Source of the DNA: Parcubacteria group bacterium CG10_big_fil_rev_8_21_14_0_10_36_14 | GTDB taxonomy: Bacteria > Patescibacteriota > Patescibacteriia > GCA-002772895 | DNA length: 40,771 bases | Direction: 5' to 3' | Assembly (NCBI GenBank): GCA_002772895.1 | Contig: PFCS01000040.1 | Span: 1 to 40,771, forward strand | Position numbers and translations under genes: made by a program | Notes under the pieces: model-generated | What the model was told of the DNA's origin: nothing | The model's input: the letters and a program-made list of their open reading frames with translations, nothing else | Database searches by the model: none | Shown here: positions 38,479 to 40,771 of the stretch, one piece after another | How positions within the stretch are numbered: the stretch's first letter is position 1 | How the letters are laid out: each line of letters starts with the position of its first letter

Positions 38479-39828
38479 TTATACCTTAACATTTTTTACT
38501 TCCATTTTTATCGGAACACCAAGAAAGCCAAATTCTTCGCGTATTTTTTTCGATAAGAACTTTAGGTATGAATCATGGAGAGATGTTTTTTCTTTTATAA
38601 AAATTGTAAATCTTGGCGGTTGTACCCCAGATTGTTTTATGCCAAAGATATACGGATGATACACGCCCATTGCTTTTAGTGGCTTATGAGCTCGGGCAGT
38701 TTCTTTTATAAATTTTTCCAAAATTTTAGTGTCTATTGTTTTTTCTCTATTTTTCTTTACTTCCAATATCATATCATAAATTCGCCCCACTCTTTCTCCA
38801 GTTCCGGCTGACGTAAAAATAATTGGCGCCCAAGCCAAAAAGGGAAAGTATTTTTTTATATGAAGCATATATTTGCTATGCCAGTCTTCTTCTTTTATCA
38901 AGTCTATTTTGTTTCCGACGATTATAAGTCCTTTGTTTGATTCTTCTATCATGCTCGCTAAATGTTTATCTTGAGTACCAAATGGCTCCGACAGGTCTAG
39001 GACTAAAAGAACTATGTCGGACCTTTTTAGCGTAATGATGCTTTTTTTAACACCCATTTTTTCAAATCCGCGTTCAACGCGGGCTTTTTTTCTTATTCCT
39101 GCTGTGTCTATCAGGGTAATATTTTCACCTTTATATTCCAGACGAATATCTTGTGGTTCGCGAGTTGTATGCGGAATAGCGCTTACTACTGCAACTTCTT
39201 TGCTTAGTAGTTTGTTTAGAAGAGATGATTTGCCTACATTGGGTTTGCCGATAATAGAAACTTTTATTTCTTCCTCTTCTTTTATCGTCGATAAGCGTAC
39301 TTTTAATTTTTTTAATTTTTTATATATTTCATCCAAAAGGTCTCCAATACCTGAACCATTTTTTGCAGAAACAACAGAAAAGTTTTTTATCGGGAGATTT
39401 TGCCATTCTTTGCTGTCCGTTTCAGAGCGTCTTTTTTTGTTGTCTCCTTTGTTAGCAACGACAATAAACGGTTTATCTTGCATCATCAGCTCATTGATGA
39501 GCCGGCGGTCATCCGGTAGTATGCCCGCTTCAAGATCCAAAACCAAGAGTATAACCTCCGCTTCACTTTTAGCGCGTTCAATCTGGCGGATAATATTTTT
39601 TTCCAGCTCATCTTTTCCTGCAATATCAAGACCGGCAGTATCAATAAGACCAAAAGTTTTTCCGCGCCAAACTGGCCTGCCATAAATAATATCGCGAGTT
39701 GTTCCGGGAGTTGCAGACATAATCGCTTTCGATTGTTCTATAATTCGGTTGAATAGTGTTGACTTGCCAACATTGGTGCGCCCTATTATTGCAACAATAG
39801 GCAGTTTTTTTATTTTTATGCCAGACAT
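38479..39828 (-). CDS. der: Ribosome-assembly GTPase Der (EngA)
   Basis: 449-residue Der, a double-GTPase needed for 50S assembly. The first G domain has GRTNVGKST (16-24), DTAG and NKGD; the second has GKPNVGKSS, DTAGIRKKARVERGFEKMGVKKSI and NKID. The KH-like C-terminal domain ends with FGFLGVPIKMEVKN. Normal length (about 440-490). Start context AAAATATT-ATG without SD. LytR-family gene ends 15 bases upstream, and pth begins 44 bases downstream. Confidence 0.97.
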   Translation of the reverse strand: MSGIKIKKLPIVAIIGRTNVGKSTLFNRIIEQSKAIMSATPGTTRDIIYGRPVWRGKTFGLIDTAGLDIAGKDELEKNIIRQIERAKSEAEVILLVLDLEAGILPDDRRLINELMMQDKPFIVVANKGDNKKRRSETDSKEWQNLPIKNFSVVSAKNGSGIGDLLDEIYKKLKKLKVRLSTIKEEEEIKVSIIGKPNVGKSSLLNKLLSKEVAVVSAIPHTTREPQDIRLEYKGENITLIDTAGIRKKARVERGFEKMGVKKSIITLKRSDIVLLVLDLSEPFGTQDKHLASMIEESNKGLIIVGNKIDLIKEEDWHSKYMLHIKKYFPFLAWAPIIFTSAGTGERVGRIYDMILEVKKNREKTIDTKILEKFIKETARAHKPLKAMGVYHPYIFGIKQSGVQPPRFTIFIKEKTSLHDSYLKFLSKKIREEFGFLGVPIKMEVKNVKV

Positions 39829-39843
39829 AATATTTTTTTAAAA

Positions 39844-40771
39844 TTAAATTTGTTCCAGACTTTTCGTTCCAGTAATGATTATAAAATCAGGTTTTGTATC
39901 ATAATCTATTTTTTCTTTTAGCCAATCAGGTATGGTCTGCGCGACATTCGCATCCAGAATACGTTTTATTTCCATTAATGCATCTTTTTTTTCTTCTGGT
40001 ATATTGATGGCGTAAATAACATTTTTTTCAAAATCTTTTTGTGGAGAATTGCCAATGTCTTTTACTTTATATCCAAAGTCTTCTAAGGTAAGAGCGGTTG
40101 AACCGGCAAGTCCGCCAATGCTTGTTCCGTTTAAGATAACTAATAAAATATCCGATGTATTAGCATATGTTCCGGTATATTTTTCGTTACCGTAATCATT
40201 AAAAGGGTTGTTAGCGATTTTATGCAAATCAGACCAATTTTCTTTTTTTGGCAAAAGGACATATTGATTATTGTAGTAGTCAGAATATAGCGGACCCCCT
40301 GGTCCATTTGCGATAACATTAACTTTTATATTTTCTGTATTAATGTTTAAATCCTTATATGTTTTTGCAAGAGAGAGCGCTTCCCATGCGCTTATGTCGG
40401 TTGTGACATGTTCATCTAATGATCTTGATATTTTTTTTATAGTTGATAATGAAAGCAACGTATCTGATGAGAGAATTTTATTTTTTAACTCAAGGATTAT
40501 TTGTTGTTGTCGTTTGCTTCTGGCAAAATCGTTTCCTTCGCCATTGTTTCCATGGCGTGAGCGAGCATATGTTAGCGCTGTTTCTCCGTCCATATGTTGC
40601 ATGCCTTGTTTAAAAGTAACAGTTATCGTTCTGCCTTCTCCGTTACCGATTTCTTCTCTTGGAAAAAGCGGGTCGGTAAATGTGCGGGGGGCATCTACAT
40701 CAATTCCGCCCACGGCATCAATTAGCGATTTAAAACCTTCAAAATCAAAACGGACATAATAATCAATGGGT
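39844..40771 (-). CDS. LytR-CpsA-Psr family protein with LytR_C domain (5' end cut off)
   Basis: Partial gene; the reading frame is open to the window edge, and the sequence before the first GTG continues the family pattern (DYYVRFDFEGFKSLIDAVGGIDVDAP), so the N-terminus, with its membrane anchor, lies outside. LCP proteins attach glycopolymers to peptidoglycan from lipid carriers. Visible: GGIDVDAPRTF, QHMDGETALTYARSRHGNNGEGNDFARSKRQQQII with the conserved Arg and Asp residues. A LytR_C domain (ILLVILNGTSIGGLAGSTALTLEDFGY) follows. First gene of a minus-strand operon with der and pth. Confidence 0.93.
   Translation of the reverse strand, partial: PIDYYVRFDFEGFKSLIDAVGGIDVDAPRTFTDPLFPREEIGNGEGRTITVTFKQGMQHMDGETALTYARSRHGNNGEGNDFARSKRQQQIILELKNKILSSDTLLSLSTIKKISRSLDEHVTTDISAWEALSLAKTYKDLNINTENIKVNVIANGPGGPLYSDYYNNQYVLLPKKENWSDLHKIANNPFNDYGNEKYTGTYANTSDILLVILNGTSIGGLAGSTALTLEDFGYKVKDIGNSPQKDFEKNVIYAINIPEEKKDALMEIKRILDANVAQTIPDWLKEKIDYDTKPDFIIITGTKSLEQI

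Overview
The window is AT-rich, gene-dense bacterial DNA and most likely belongs to the Candidate Phyla Radiation (Patescibacteria), probably a Parcubacteria-type lineage. The support is indirect: a complete str-S10-spc ribosomal supercluster that lacks rpmD (L30) between rpsE and rplO, short single-domain housekeeping proteins, many small unrecognised membrane proteins, and A/T-only starts without Shine-Dalgarno (SD) sequences in front of nearly all conserved genes. TGA is an ordinary stop here (gmk, scpA, dacA, the DUF2914 gene), which argues against lineages that recode TGA. There is no 16S rRNA or tRNA in the window, so the taxon stays an inference.

Layout. 1-7070: mixed housekeeping and accessory genes: a secreted NlpC/P60-like protein, ebfC (-), a 55-residue membrane peptide, cca, a small SD-led ORF (-), an RluA-family pseudouridine synthase, gmk, an N-formylglutamate-amidohydrolase-like protein, rpmB (-), a membrane protein with a GC-rich internal repeat, and a site-2 protease. 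7073-24463: one co-directional supercluster, rpsL-rpsG-fusA-(113-aa unknown)-tuf-rpsJ-rplC-rplD-rplW-rplB-rpsS-rplV-rpsC-rplP-rpmC-rpsQ-rplN-rplX-rplE-rpsN-rpsH-rplF-rplR-rpsE-rplO-secY-adk-map. The usual infA-rpmJ-rpsM-rpsK-rpsD-rpoA-rplQ tail does not follow. 24492-27018: ruvX, recO and a short aspS. 27102-31495: an accessory stretch of small membrane proteins, a DUF2914 protein and a GNAT-like protein, ending in 455 bases of non-coding palindromic repeats. 31590-40771: an M16 peptidase (-), a YbaK-type deacylase with a histone-H1-like tail, scpA-scpB, a DacA-type carboxypeptidase, a candidate small RNA, a small-multidrug-export-like protein, a lipoprotein, a CPBP protease, then pth, der and a truncated LytR-CpsA-Psr gene on the minus strand.

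The genes fall into two expression classes. Conserved genes start straight after A/T stretches, and several have a sigma70-like -10 box only 6-8 bases before the ATG, which predicts leaderless mRNAs. Short or patchily distributed genes carry a strong AGGAGG-type SD and are mostly bounded by their own promoter and intrinsic terminator. The supercluster has tandem promoters before rpsL, a strong extended -10 promoter before tuf, and a structured 246-base spacer between rpsJ and rplC that ends in a 13-bp terminator-like hairpin next to the rplC start.

The strongest candidates for something undescribed are: that rpsJ-rplC leader/attenuator; a promoter-to-terminator unit of about 135 nt at 36164-36336 with no real ORF; the YbaK plus H1-tail fusion; the GC-rich in-frame repeat in the membrane protein at 5762; and related spacer sequences repeated between ribosomal protein genes. 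No CRISPR array, transposase, toxin-antitoxin pair, prophage or biosynthetic cluster was seen.
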